DNA of 64,000 nt, from NCBI GenBank assembly GCA_963575745.1, contig CAUYUJ010010391.1:250781-314780 (forward strand), in the 5' to 3' direction. The notes under the pieces are model-generated. The model was given only the letters and a program-made list of their open reading frames with translations, did no database searches and was not told the DNA's origin. Both the position numbers and the translations under genes were made by a program. Origin of the DNA: Prorocentrum cordatum. Taxonomy: Eukaryota > Sar > Dinophyceae > Prorocentrales > Prorocentraceae. Position 1 is the stretch's first letter; each line of letters begins with the position of its first letter. Of this stretch, positions 1 through 10,799 are shown piece after piece.

Positions 1-1320
1 ACACAGCGCCGGGGGTATCAGGGAGAAGCCCTTAGGAGGCCCTGAACTGGTGCTGCCCTGAAGCTCGCCTGAAACCCTCTCGGGGTTTCTTGGGGGGCTG
101 CCGAAGCTACTGAAGCTCCCTCTTGACAATTTGTGCGTTCTTGCTACAACATAAATGTTGTTCAGTCTGTTTTTGTTTGGCTATCGGTGTATACTGTTAT
201 TGGTGAATTCCTGTCTTTCCCTTGAGTTTTCGACGATTTTCATTATACACCAAAGTTTCTGCCAGGGGGAACATGGCCATTCTTTGCAGGCGTTTCCCAC
301 AGGAAATGCCTGTTGCGGAGGCTTGGTTCCCCACTCACCCCGCCCGGACCCCGAAGGCTTGCAAGACCTTCTCGACCACGGCTGACTTCAGTTTGATTCC
401 TCTTGGGCACCTCTGGGGGTCCTCCCGGGGCCTCCGAAGCCCTCCAGTGCCGTCTCAAAGAGCCCCGACTGGGTCCCAAGAGGGGCTCAGCGGAATCATA
501 GCGATGTGACGCGGGAGACTTCTCGAGTGACTTCATTGTGATTCCTCTGAGGCCCCTCTTCACTCTTCAGCGTTGTCGCGTTGTCTCGGAGGGTCGGCAT
601 CTGGGGAACCTCAGAATCGGGCCGAGCGCCGAAACCGGCACGACACTTTCGCCCACTCGGATCAGCGATCCATGGATTTGGCGCGCGGTCCCCACATCCA
701 TGGATCGGGAGAGGTGCCCTCCCCAAAATGCGGCAGGCGCCGCCTCCTTCCGCGGCGGAAATCCACGATTTCCCGTGGAAGCTGGACCTGTCGCTAATCC
801 ACGCCGCCTTGATCCGTGTTTGCGATCGCTTGACTCTGGTGCAGAAACTTAGCCTCATACCTGCCACTCCCCCTCCGCATCCCCCGTTCGGACAGCACGT
901 GCGTTCGGCTGACCAGTGGAGCGCACCAGCGCCAGCAGATCATTGACCCGAGCGCTCTGGTATGTTTTTGGCAACGATTGCTCGGGGGCGTTGGGTGAGG
1001 AGATCTCCCCAGAGCCTGCCCTACTCTGCGTGGGATAATCATCGCCCCCTTGGATCCCAAGGGGTGCGGGTGATCACGCGTCTTTCTCAACAACTCCTCC
1101 CCCGTCTCCGCTTTGCTGGAATGGCGCTCGTCATCAAGAGAGCACCATGTGATGCATATGCCTTTCCCCCCCCGCATGCGGTGGTGGTGTATGTTTGCTG
1201 GCCTCAAATATCAACGCTGGGAGCTGCAGTGGCGGGCTGAGGCAGGATGCGAACTTCTGCACGTAACCGCTGTGAAGATGGGCCCTGCATCCAAGCTTGC
1301 CAATGCGGCTTGCCACTCAC
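1..1320. other. Noncoding flank, no gene recognised
   Basis: No reading frame here resembles a protein family. Bases 652-860 belong to a dispersed repeat described separately. The rest is GC-rich unique-looking DNA. Confidence 0.5.
652..860 (+). repeat. Dispersed repeat, copy 1 (partner at 61.68 kb)
   Basis: This stretch aligns by eye with 61676-61865. Shared blocks include GGCGCGCGGTC, GAGGTGCCCTCCCCAA, GCGAATCCACGC or close variants, and TTTGCGATCGC. The two copies are clearly diverged. Function and class are unknown. Confidence 0.6.
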
Positions 1321-1401
1321 CCCTCCCTCCTCCTCCTCCTCCTCCTCCTCCTCCTCCTCCTCCTCCTCCTCCTCCTCCTCCTCCTCCTCCTCCTCCTCCT
1401 C
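1321..1401. repeat. (TCC)n microsatellite
   Basis: About 27 perfect TCC units. On the minus strand this is (GGA)n, and it could be the tail side of the minus-strand non-LTR remnant beginning about 150 bp further on. Confidence 0.95.
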
Positions 1402-1543
1402 GACACAGCCCTGCGCGACGATAAGTCTCGCCGCACACCTTTGAATGCAATGGGTGGCGCTTCCCCTTTGATGCGGGGCCATTACCACTTGCGCCACCAT
1501 GCACTCTCGTTCACCCCTCGGGTGAAGCAAAAACTCCAACGAG

Positions 1544-3876
1544 TTACGTGACAGAGGGGCCCGACTCTCCAGCACGAATCAGGAGGCCCGAGCGGAGTGG
1601 CTGCACCAGAGGGCGCCACTCCTTATTCACAGAGAACCGTGCGGGCGTACGGCCAAGGTTCGACAAAACCCTCGCTCCCCACGACTTGGGCTGCGGCGGT
1701 CCCGCGCAGCAGGTGGAAAGCGAGGCCGAGACAAGAGTCCCCCCATAACCGCACACAACACACACAACACACCACATCCGCCCAGCCTCCCCACCGACCT
1801 GGAACGGATGAATGACATGCTGCCTGCCTGGCGCCGACGCCACTCGCGCACACGCGAGGTCCGCACGCGAGAGCACGGGCGGCACGACGGCAGGCGGCGG
1901 CAGCACGACAAGGGGCAGCTGGCGGGGCCCACGCGCCCGCGCCGTCCTCTCCTTGTCTGTGACATGCACGGCGTCGAGGTCTGCCATTGCAGGCCCTATC
2001 TTGGCGACCCATGCAGCGAGACGAGAGAGAACCTTAGCCTTGGCCTGATGCGCCTGTCGCACTGGCAGAGGCACTCTCGATCTGTCTGCCTGCCATCGAG
2101 CCCAATCATCTGCACGCATGTTGCCTTCAAACTCGAAGGGGGTGATCTCGCCTCGCTGGAGGCTAGCACGCGTGCCGTGCGCCTTGACCTTGCGCACATC
2201 CACATGCTCGAGACCCCCCCATTCATCAATCTGCAGCCAAATCTGAACCCAAACTTCGGCCCAGGCACTGCGGCTGCTGCAACAGAAATCGCGCCCGCGC
2301 GCATACAGCCCGTCGTGCACGAAAGCGCTGTCAGTGTACAAGATCGTGCCAGGGGTGCAGTGCTGCAGAGCACGCAACAACGCCACGAGCTCGGCAGCGC
2401 CAATATCGGCACAGGCCATGACAAGCGTGCCGCAAAAAAACTGAAAGCGTCCTGAACGGATAATCAGGTTGCACAGCAACCAGGGCCCAAGCGAGGGCCT
2501 GGGAGGGCCCAGGGAGGTCCTGGTCCATCCAGGACCCGTCCAGAAAAACATGCCCCCCCATGTCGGTGGGCCCGCCCGAAAACCACCTGGCAGGAGGCGC
2601 GAGGGAGGGAGGGGGAGCAGCAGCAGGGCAGAGGAGCCTCTCGGCAAGGAGGCGAGGGAGGATGGAAGCGGAAGCTTGCACCAGCCCTGTCAGAAACTCT
2701 GGAGGTTCCTCGTGGGGAAACAGCTCCTCGTGCCTTCCGCACGCTCCATGTCTGTGCAACAACGTCCCTGGAGCGTCCTGACAGGCCAGGCACGTGGGCA
2801 GAGAAACCATACCGCACTCCCATTGCCTGTGCTGCGGCCACTGCCCTCCAGCAATCACAGATCGAAGGTAGCCTTTCTCTTGAGGCGAGAGTTTCTTCGA
2901 TCGCAAAAGAGAGAGGATGGGGTCAAGGTCGCATCCGTTAGCCAGCTCAGGCACACCCTCACGCTCAGCAACTTTGGCCCACAACCAATCTTGAACCACG
3001 CGACAAAGCCATGTGCGGACAGTGCGTGGAGACTGCTCACGCACACTAATCGCACCAACTTTGGGATGATTCCAACAAAAACCGTCCATGGAAAAACCCA
3101 GGCGCTTCGCAGTGGCCACGCAGGCCGAAAACGGGCCTCGGACGGCAGCCCACGGGTTCCCATGGTCCCTGAAGAGTTGCCAGGCCTCCTGAAGACCTTG
3201 CTCCAAAACGCGTCTGGGCAGCAGATCATCCCAGACAGCAGTGGCAAAGGCCAAAAGCGGATCCAACTGTAGCTGAAAAGCAGGATCGCAGGAGGGCTTA
3301 TCGGACAGCATGAGAAGCAGAGTAACACTTTTTCCCGCGAGACGATTGCTCTGCACGTGCGCTTGCAAAGACCGAGCCTCGCGCAACAAAGTGGAATTCG
3401 TGCCGTGCACGCTGCCCCCATACTTGACGGAGGCCATGACAGCGGACTGAATCATGTGGTGAACCCTGCGCTTAGCAATGTGTTTACCAAAACTCACAAG
3501 CTTGCGAGCCCGAGCACGCGCTGGACTCCTGCGCTCGTGACGCGTAGCTTGAGACATAACACGCGCAGCAGCAAAATCGATCCCAAGATTACGCTCATGG
3601 CTCACTCCCTTGACCTTATAGCGGGCCAGCCTGCGCACCAGGGAGGCACGAACCAGATGCGACGACCCAACGACCTTCGACTTACGACGGGCGACAGGAA
3701 GGTGAACGGCCTCGAGCTCCTGATGCAGCAAGCACGTGGCCCCCGAAAGATCAGCAATGACGTCACTGTCTCGTCCTACCTGATGCAAACCGAAGTCGTC
3801 CACCACGACACCCAGTCGCACCAGCCTGTAGCGATCCGCGACCCTGTCAACAGGGCCGAGGAGAACCATCTGCAAC
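1544..3876 (-). pseudogene. 5'-truncated non-LTR retrotransposon: RT C-terminus, zinc region, RNase H
   Basis: Two overlapping minus-strand frames (4307-2331 and 2647-1544) read as the 3' half of a LINE-type polyprotein. Near 3.80 kb is an RT active-site piece with VVVDDFGLHQVG, where the DD pair matches the Y/VxDD motif. A basic linker and a Cys/His-containing stretch follow. An RNase H-like domain then reads FLDGSW (first Asp), AELVALL (Glu), YTDSAF (Asp) and NMRADDWA (last Asp). The frame changes near 2431-2437, a run of seven A on the plus strand (T on the coding strand), so the break is probably a homopolymer indel inside RNase H. The 5' side ends abruptly at a (TCC)n tract at 3.88 kb. 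The endonuclease and most of the RT are missing, so it cannot be autonomous. The family assignment comes from motif order, not from a database search. Confidence 0.72.
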
Positions 3877-3938
3877 ACTCCTCCTCCTCCTCCTCCTCCT
3901 CCTCCTCCTCCTCCTCCTCCTTCTCCTCCCTCCTCCTC
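3877..3938. repeat. (TCC)n microsatellite
   Basis: A TCC run that truncates the non-LTR remnant on its 5' side. It encodes poly-Gly, Ser or Leu in various frames, none credible as protein. Confidence 0.9.
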
Positions 3939-4139
3939 CACTGGCGACGAGGGCGACGAGGGCCAAGGGCACTGCGGCGGCGGCGGCGGCCGCGCAGGGG
4001 CCGCGTGCTGGCCTCGCCGGTGTGGACGCCGACGCGCACGAAGAGCGGCGGCAGGCCGCAGCTCGAGAGGTCCTCGGGCAGCGGCGGGAGGCGAGGAGGG
4101 AGGATTCGGGGGGGAGGAGGCAGTGGCAGAGACGGACGG

Positions 4140-4780
4140 GGAGGGAGGGGAGGAGGGAGGAGGGAGGGAGAGGAGGGACGAGGGGAGAATGGGGGGGGGG
4201 GGGGGGGGGGGTGAGGGAGGAGGGGAGGGAGACGGAGACAGAGAGAAAGAGAGAGAGAGAGAGAGAAGGGGAGGGATCAGGAGGCGGGAGGGGGATGATG
4301 ATGACAATGATGATGCTGATGATGATGATGCTGCTGATGTTGATGATACTGCTCATGAAGATGACGAGGATGATGCTGATGAGGAGGATGATGATGGTGA
4401 TGATGATGATCATGGTGAGGAGGAGGAGGAGTAAGAGGAGGAGGATGACGAGGAGGGAGGAGGAGAAGGAGGAGGAGGAGGCGCAGCGTTGCGCAGGCAG
4501 AGGAGGAGGAGGAGGAGGAGGAGGAGGAGGAGGAGGAGAGGAGACGCACGAGGAGGAGGAGGAGGAGGAGGAGAAAGAGAAGGAAGAGGAGGAGGAGGAG
4601 GAGGACGGAGGAGGAGGAGGAGGAGGAGGAGGAGGAGGAGGAGGAGGAGGGAGGATAAGGAAGAGGAGGAGGAGCACGAGGAGGAGAAGGAGGAGGAGGA
4701 GTAGGAGTAGGAGTAGTAGGAATAGGAGTAGGAGCAGGAGCAGGAGTAGGAGGAGTAGTAGGAGTGGAATGCCCCGCGGC
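4140..4780. repeat. Compound purine-rich, (GAT)n and (GGA)n tract
   Basis: A G homopolymer run at about 4192-4210 is followed by (GA)n at 4240-4266, GAT/GCT-type repeats at 4294-4425 and imperfect (GGA)n to about 4770. The long ORFs drawn across it are low-complexity translations. Confidence 0.9.
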
Positions 4781-5560
4781 CTTTTGGTAGAGGCGCTGTG
4801 GAGATTCGGCTGCTGCAGTCCCTGGGGCCTTCGCTGCCGCCTCGGCCGCGCCGCCGCGCTGGCTTCGGCCTTGCTCTTGAGCTCCTCCGAGGATGCTGGA
4901 GCTGGCGGAGTCGAGGCTCCCCCTGCCGCCGCCGTAGCCGCGGAAGTCCCCGTCGCACGCCCTGCAGCGCGCGCCGCAGCCAACTCCTGGTGCTCGGCTT
5001 GGGGCTCCTGCTCGTCGGCCGCCTGGCGCGTCTTCGCAGCCAGCCGCTTTGTGAGCAGCCTCGTGCTCCTTCTGGAGCGTCTCACCGTTGGCGCGAGCCT
5101 CTCCGAGGAAACGGGCCGCCATACTCCTGAAACGCTCCTGCAGCTGCTTCCTCTTGTTCTCGGCCACCCCCAAGGCCTCCGTGCCCAACCCCTCGCACTC
5201 AGCATAATCGAGCAGCCCTTCGTCGTCCAGGTCGAAGTCCGCCAGCTCGCCGTCCATGAGCATGGACAGCGATAGCTTTGGCTTCCTGGAACCTGTCTCC
5301 ACCGCACCAGTGCCCGGAGCCAAGTCCGCCGCTGCGCTGCTCAGACTCGGCCTCGTCCAGCTCGGTGACGAGGTCCGACGCAAGTGACTTTTGTCACGCC
5401 ACCTGGTCCAAAAGCTCTTGCAAATGCTCCTGCTCCTGTTCCAAACGGCTAGTGAGCTTCTGGGGGAGCGCGCCGTTCGCGCGAAAACAGTTCGCGCGAA
5501 ATCTGCGGCCATTCGAGCGAAATCGTTTCGGAGCGCGCGCGCGCGAAAAAAGTGATGAAG
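4780..5560 (-). other. Possible coding remnant with acidic/coiled-coil character
   Basis: Between two trinucleotide tracts one minus-strand frame is unusually protein-like. It holds an acidic stretch (MLMDGELADFDLDDEGLLDY) followed by a helix-rich segment with heptad-like spacing (ENKRKQLQERFRSMAARFL). It then becomes Ala/Gly-rich. It may be an N-terminal piece of the neighbouring non-LTR element or an old host exon. I do not recognise a family. Confidence 0.3.
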
Positions 5561-5614
5561 CTCTGCGGATTCCTCACTGATCCTCTTCGTGACCCTCTCT
5601 TCTCTGATATCCCC

Positions 5615-6105
5615 CTCGTCCTCCCTTTCCTCCTCCTCCTCCTCTTCCTCCTCCTCCTCCTCCTCCTCCTCCTCCTCCGCCTCCTCCTCCTCCTCCTCCT
5701 CCTCATCCTCCTCCTCCTCCTCCTCCTCCGCCTCCCCCTCCTCCTCCTCCTCCTCCTCCTCCACCTCCTCGACGTCCTCCTCCTCCTGGGAAGGTGCTGG
5801 GAACTCGCGGCAACCCCGAGCAGGAGACACGATTGGACAAGAAAGGCGCGGGCCCCCGCGCCATCGCGGGAGGCCGGGCAGGAGGAGGGGAGAGAGGGGA
5901 AGGGAGAGGGGGGAGAGGGAGAGAGAGGAAACGGACGATGAGGAGGAGGAAGGAAAGGATGAGGAGAAGGGAAGGAAGGGAACGGAAGGGAAGGGAAGGA
6001 GAGAGGGGGGAGAAGGAGAGAGAGGGGAGAGAAGGGAGGGGAAGGGAGAGGGGGGAGAAGGAGAGAGAGGAAACGGACGATGAGGAGGAGAAGGGAAGGG
6101 AGAGG
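5615..6105. repeat. (TCC)n followed by GGGGA/GGAGA purine tract
   Basis: Interrupted TCC repeats occupy about 5620-5790. An almost pure-purine plus-strand stretch follows at 5877-6105, including a near-duplicate block seen at both 5900-5945 and 6045-6085. Confidence 0.85.
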
Positions 6106-6204
6106 CTGGGCTCCAGTCGAGGAGCTCGGCTTTCGAACTGGAACTTGGTTCGCCCTATTTTGGGCCTCTATGGGGGCTTCTCGTCGCCATGGCTGGGCTC
6201 CCTC

Positions 6205-6510
6205 TCAAATCCGATCCGAGAAGCACCCCGGGACAACTGTAGACAGGGAGCACGCAGGCTCGCAGGCAGGACATGTCGTGTAATGTGCCATACGATTTCC
6301 CCCCAAGGCTATCTGACAGAACGCGCAGTTCATGCGGGCTTGGGGAAACCTGGCCGAAGTACACCAGGCATTGCACATAGATCGGAGCAAATTGGCGACA
6401 GCACATGGGGGGATCAATGCCTGTATTAGGGGGACAGCAAACATCAGATACATCCTACCGTCGGGGCTCAAGTCTGGAACAACAATGTCGAACTCGAACA
6501 CATCAACACT
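6205..6510 (-). pseudogene. Non-LTR retrotransposon fragment (post-RT zinc region)
   Basis: A 98-residue minus-strand frame reads VPLIQALIPPCAVANLLRS then CNAWCTSARF, and then a Cys/His cluster: CAFCQ, RMAHYTTCPAC. This layout is typical of the segment after the RT in dinoflagellate non-LTR polyproteins, where a CxxC...HYxxCPxC cluster precedes RNase H. Nothing else of the element is recognisable next to it. Identification is by motif memory and is moderate at best. Confidence 0.45.
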
Positions 6511-6789
6511 TTAATAACCGATGCACTTTTATCCCACGAAGAAAACTCTCGATCTTCCCTTGAATCCGGGACCGCCAACCAACTAACAGATGCCCTGCAA
6601 GGCCTTCGTTTGGAGGGCAGTCCTATACATGGCCGCTCGCGCCATACAAAAAAGATGCCGAGCCTGAACGTCAAGCCCTCCATTGTTCATGTCGCACAAC
6701 AGTTCACAAAACAATGAATTCCTTGGGGCATCCGTGAGGCTATGCAGGGCACGAAATTATTGTGACGCGCTCTGCTCTGCTCTGCTCTG

Positions 6790-6868
6790 ATAGAGGAGGA
6801 GAAGGACGTGGAGGAGGAGGAGGAGGAGGAGGACGAGGAGGAGGGGGAGGAGGAGGAGGAGGCGAATC
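6790..6868. repeat. (GGA)n microsatellite
   Basis: Imperfect GGA repeats, interrupted by CGT/CGA units. Confidence 0.85.
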
Positions 6869-7059
6869 TATATTCGGAGGGGGGGGCAACCAGCAGCAGG
6901 ACGGCTCACAGCAGGGACGGATAAGGGAGGGGGCGAACGGCGGCCGGGGGAGGGCTTCTCAGAAGGAGGCTGCTTCTTAGAAGGCGCCGGCCCTACATCT
7001 GAAAATTTGACCAACGCCTTCTAATAAGCAGGGGTGCCTAAGAAACCTCCCCCCCTCAC

Positions 7060-7190
7060 CCCACCTTCCCTCTGCGCGTGGCTGAAGACGGCGGCAGGCG
7101 AGGCTGGAGCGCGCGCTCCACGTTCAGCGGGCCGAGCGCTTCCTGCATGGCCTCGGGACTGGTCGCTCCGTTCGTCACGAGCACCGTCGT
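7060..7190 (-). CDS. Candidate host exon, unknown product
   Basis: A minus-strand stretch reads NGATSPEAMQEALGPLNVER and then ALQPRLPPSSATRRGK, and is followed by GTGGGG, a possible splice donor. A CAG precedes EALGP and could be the acceptor. It has the composition of a real exon between low-complexity tracts, but I recognise no family and cannot link it to other exons. Confidence 0.2.
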
Positions 7191-7285
7191 CGTGGTCGTC
7201 GTCGTCGTCGCCGTCGTCGTATCGTTGTCGTCGTCGAGGTCGTCGTCGTCGTCGTCGTCGTCGTTATCGTCGTCGTCGCCGTCGC

Positions 7286-7327
<42 letters not shown>

Positions 7328-7815
7328 CGTCGTCGTCGTTGTCGTCGTCGCCGTCGTCGAGGTCGTCGTCGTCGCCGGCGTCGTCGAGGCCGTCCTCGTC
7401 GTCATCGTCGTCGTCGTCGTCGTCGCCCTCGTCGTCGTTATCGTCGTCGTGGTCGTCATCGTCGTCGCCGTCAAGGCCGCCGTCACCGTCGCCAGCACCA
7501 GCGCCGTCGTGGTCGTCGCCCTCGTCGTTGTTGCCGTTGTCGTCGCCCTCGTCGTCGTTTGTCGTCTTCGTCATTGTCGTCGTCGAGGTTGTTGTCGTCG
7601 TCGCCATCGCCATGGCCGTCGCCGCCGCTGCCGCCGTCGCAGTCAGCGCCGCCGTCGGCGTAACCGTCACCGTCGCCGTCGCCGCATCGTTGCCATCGTC
7701 GTCGTCGTCGGCAGCTGCGGCGGCGTCGTGGTCGCCGGGGTCGTCGTCGTCGTCGTCATCGTCGTCGTCGTTGTCGTTGTCCTCGTCGTCGTCGAAGCCG
7801 TCTTCGTCGTTTTCT
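7180..7815. repeat. Long (GTC)n tract
   Basis: About 630 bp of GTC/GCC/GTT units. Every frame gives poly-Ser, poly-Arg or poly-Val (plus) and poly-Asp or poly-Thr (minus). These ORFs are artefacts of the repeat. Confidence 0.95.
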
Positions 7816-7859
7816 AGGTCACCAAGCTCGCTAAGTTTGTCGTGATCTCGGGGACGGCT

Positions 7860-7972
7860 AGGAGGAGGAGGAGGAGGAGGAGGAGGAGGAGGAGGAGGAG
7901 GAGGAGGAGGAGGAGGAGGAGGAGGAGGAGGAGGAGGAGGAGGAGGACGAGGAGGAGGAGGAGGAGGAGGAT
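7860..7972. repeat. (GGA)n microsatellite
   Basis: About 36 GGA units, almost perfect. Bases 7973-8285 beyond it hold no recognisable gene. Confidence 0.95.
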
Positions 7973-8290
7973 GCGCGGGAAAAGGGAATGATAACATTGA
8001 AGAGAAGGAGCGGGATGACTACGTGGCGGAAGAGGAAGAGGAGTATGAGGATAATACAATCACCCCACGGGGCACAATGATAAGGAGGACGAGAAGAGGA
8101 CGAACTGATGGGGAATAGGAAGGGAAGGGAAAGAATAGATGAAGGAGTCGGAGGAGGCGGATGTCAGTAGAAGTTAGATGGCAAGTAGATCAGGCACACT
8201 GGGCGAATTTGGAAGCGAGAGGACGAAAACGAGGATGATAAGACAGTTCCCAAAAGTTCAAACAAACCGACTTGCATACTACACAGGAGA

Positions 8291-8553
8291 AGCTTGAAGA
8301 GGGTTGGAAGGCCGAACCAGATGCTTCGCCTAAGGCGAAGAACATATCCAACTCTGTTATACTACAGTAGCGATAGTTCCAAGAGCAGGAGTGAGTCGCG
8401 GGAGCGACGAAATCGAAGATGTTTTCGGCCTCGATGGCGAATAGTGCGCCTCGCGATGAGGCGCAGTCATATCCGGGCGGCCGGCCGCTTGAGAACAAAC
8501 GGCCGCGGACAAACGCTCGCTACCTCTCGCATTTGCCCAGCCGCCTTTAGAGT
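8291..8553 (-). repeat. 3' LTR of old element
   Basis: It pairs with 24001-24272. Shared landmarks are CCTAAGGCGAAG, CATATCCAACTCTGTTATAC, AGTCGCGGGAGCGAC and GAGGCGCAGTCATAT. Two hairpins stand out: GTCGC-GGGA-GCGAC and GCGCCTC-GCGAT-GAGGCGC. On the coding strand, the bases just upstream of this LTR are a run of C, not a purine tract. Confidence 0.88.
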
Positions 8554-8682
8554 CGGGGGGGACGAAGCGCGAGTCCGCCGCCAGCTATACAGCAAAGCGC
8601 GGTCAACAGCAGCAAGCGGGCTCAACAAAGGCAGGCTGGCCCGCATGCGCTTTACCTTACAGGCAAGTTACCTCGCATGCGA

Positions 8683-9848
8683 CTACTCCTCAGGCGGTTC
8701 AGATGGTCTTGTCTGGCCAGCCCTGTAGGGAGTGTGTCGTTGCAGGTCATGCTTGAAGGATTGCGCTCCTCCCATGACTTGTAGGAGCATGTCTCTGTCG
8801 ATGATCCCCTTGGCGCGGCCATCCACAATCATATCGCGAGTGTCACACCACTGCACGCAGTGCATGCTACCTCGTTCTATTAGTTGTTTCGGGCGGACCT
8901 GCAGGCGGTGGGGCACGCAGTGCGCGTCGGCGAGATGGACGACGGGCTTGCCAACGTGCGTGTCCACGCCGTAGCAGGTCTGCCCCAGACGCCGGTAGCT
9001 GGAGTCGCTGTGCAGGTCGACTTCGCCCGTTGGAGTCATCGCTTCATAGACGATCTTCTTAAGGCAGGCCTGCAACTTCCTGGCAAAGGCGTTCAGTCGT
9101 CGTCGGTAGTCGTCGGTGCTTGGACGCGCGGCAGTGATGCGACATATACCATTAACCACACTTGTGTGATAAGGGCGTAAGCCACGCCCCCCTGAGGCTG
9201 GCAATCATGTCGGTGACCATCTCCGACGCCTTGGCCTCGGCATCTGCGCCCGTGAGTTCACGGTGCTGGATGGGGCGGAGCTGTTGTATGTATTAACCGT
9301 GGCCTTCTCGCATCTTACGGCACATTTGGTATATGTGTGTTTGTTGGGATTGCATCTACCAGAAGTATCATCAACGCACTTGACGTACTTGTCGATGGTG
9401 TCCGCAGTGCCCACCATGTTTAGGTCGCCAGCATGCTTGGCCGCATGAAGGTTGGAGCATGTCTTAAACTCTTCGTCGTCGGACGTGGGTTAAAGACCGA
9501 ACCCTCTAGTGGTCTTCCTGAGCTTCGGAGAGAAGGCTCTTGGTGCACCCATGGTGCTAGTGCCTGGTTTGAGGCGCTATAAAAACTGTCTTGACTCATC
9601 GCAGTGCTCGAATCCCGGGGGGGATCTGAGCGCAGATGCTGACCCAGGTGGCAAGGTAAGGCACGCCGCGCGCTCATTTTCACCAGTTGCTTCAGCAAGT
9701 TCCTGGTGGGTGAGCCCCTTCGGGAGAGAGATGTTGATGTCGAGGGAAGCAGTGATCCACTGCTTCCTGCGCGCTGCCGCGCTGGCGAGTAGTCGCTGAC
9801 TCGACCACCGCGCCGTTCCTGGGAACTTCTCCACGCCGAAGGCTTCAA
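8683..9848 (-). pseudogene. Decayed copia-type RT C-half and RNase H
   Basis: Fragments in several frames match the young copy's RT/RNase H. Examples are EVDLHSDSSYRRLGQTCYG (RNase H first Asp), HCVQWCDTRDMIVDGRAKG (last Asp region), and upstream CVDDTSGRCNPNKHTYTKCA and EATGENERAACLTLPPGSA. The order and spacing equal the functional frame, but stops and frameshifts separate the pieces. The RT metal-binding core is not readable in one frame. Confidence 0.85.
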
Positions 9849-9899
9849 GGCCCATGGGGTCCCGAAGTACCGAGCGCAGTCTGATGGCGCGTTCCATCT

Positions 9900-10799
9900 A
9901 GCTCTTCTCGTTCTTGGCGAACTTTGAATTATATGTATATCTCGAAATCATGATGCTTGACCCTTTGGATGCACTGTTTGTTTGAAGCACTTGTGGTCAA
10001 ACCACGTCTTGAATTCAGTATAGAGGGCCTCCGACACCTTGACTGGATTCTCCTGTAAATCAGCCTTCGTGAGCAGCTCGCCCTCCTTGACGACTGCAGC
10101 TCGTTTAGCTGCAGAGGTCGCACATACTCGCGCAGTGGTCGCACGGTCGAAGTCTAATATCCCGTGCTGTTGTTCGGATAAAACTACCTTTGACACGTCT
10201 GCCGCGAAGCAGGATTCTACGCGTTGTCCGTGCTCGTCAGAATCCAACCCGTAACTGTCACCTTCGTCTGTGGAGCACAATTGGACATGATCTGTCTCAA
10301 CTGCGTCTGCGTCCAGCGTGTAGCCCCGCGTAGGCAGGCGCCCCCGCTGTTCTTCAGCTTCAGTGGCCAGCGCGCTATTGTCAGTGATCATCTGTGTGGG
10401 TGCAGTATAGAGCTCGTCTATCGGAGTTCCCCCCTTTAGTTCCCTTTCGCAGTGAAATTCTGTGCACCACACTTCCATGATGTGTGCCTCGAGGTCCGCC
10501 TTTGATTCCTCGTGGATGGTAGGAAGCCGTCCGTTTTCCTGTGGTGGTTCGATTTCTGGGGCCTCCCTGGCGTCGTTGCAAGGTTTCGTCATGTCTTGGT
10601 GGAAGCCCGCCTGAGGTTTGGTGGGCTGCAGGCACTGGGTGGCCCTTGAATGCGCTGATCCAGTAATGTCTTGTATGTCTAGGGCAGTGCCTTCAGCTTC
10701 GTCGTAGTGGAAGCCTGGGTTCACGTCCTTGTCGTAGCGCACCAATGTACCACTGTCGGCATACGTCACCGGAGGTACCTTGTGAGTACTCTTAACCAA
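9900..10799 (-). pseudogene. Integrase-RT linker and RT N-terminus, single open frame
   Basis: A 283-residue open frame aligns with the end of the young copy's integrase ORF and the start of its RT ORF: YDKDVNPGFHYDEAEGTALD, then SDEHGQRVESCFAADVSKVV, then KRAAVVKEGELLTKADLQEN. It crosses the position where the young copy has a UAA stop without any stop of its own. This indicates that integrase and RT were originally one reading frame in this family. Confidence 0.85.

Noticed and set aside
4022-5830. Very long ORFs on both strands with Glu, Arg, Leu, Ser or Pro runs
   Set aside because: They are translations of (GGA)n/(TCC)n and (GAT)n in different frames. Only the short non-repetitive island in the middle was kept as a possible remnant.
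7056-7997. 300-residue Asp/Thr/Pro ORF
   Set aside because: Encoded by the (GTC)n and (GGA)n tracts. Only a short terminal piece has normal composition.
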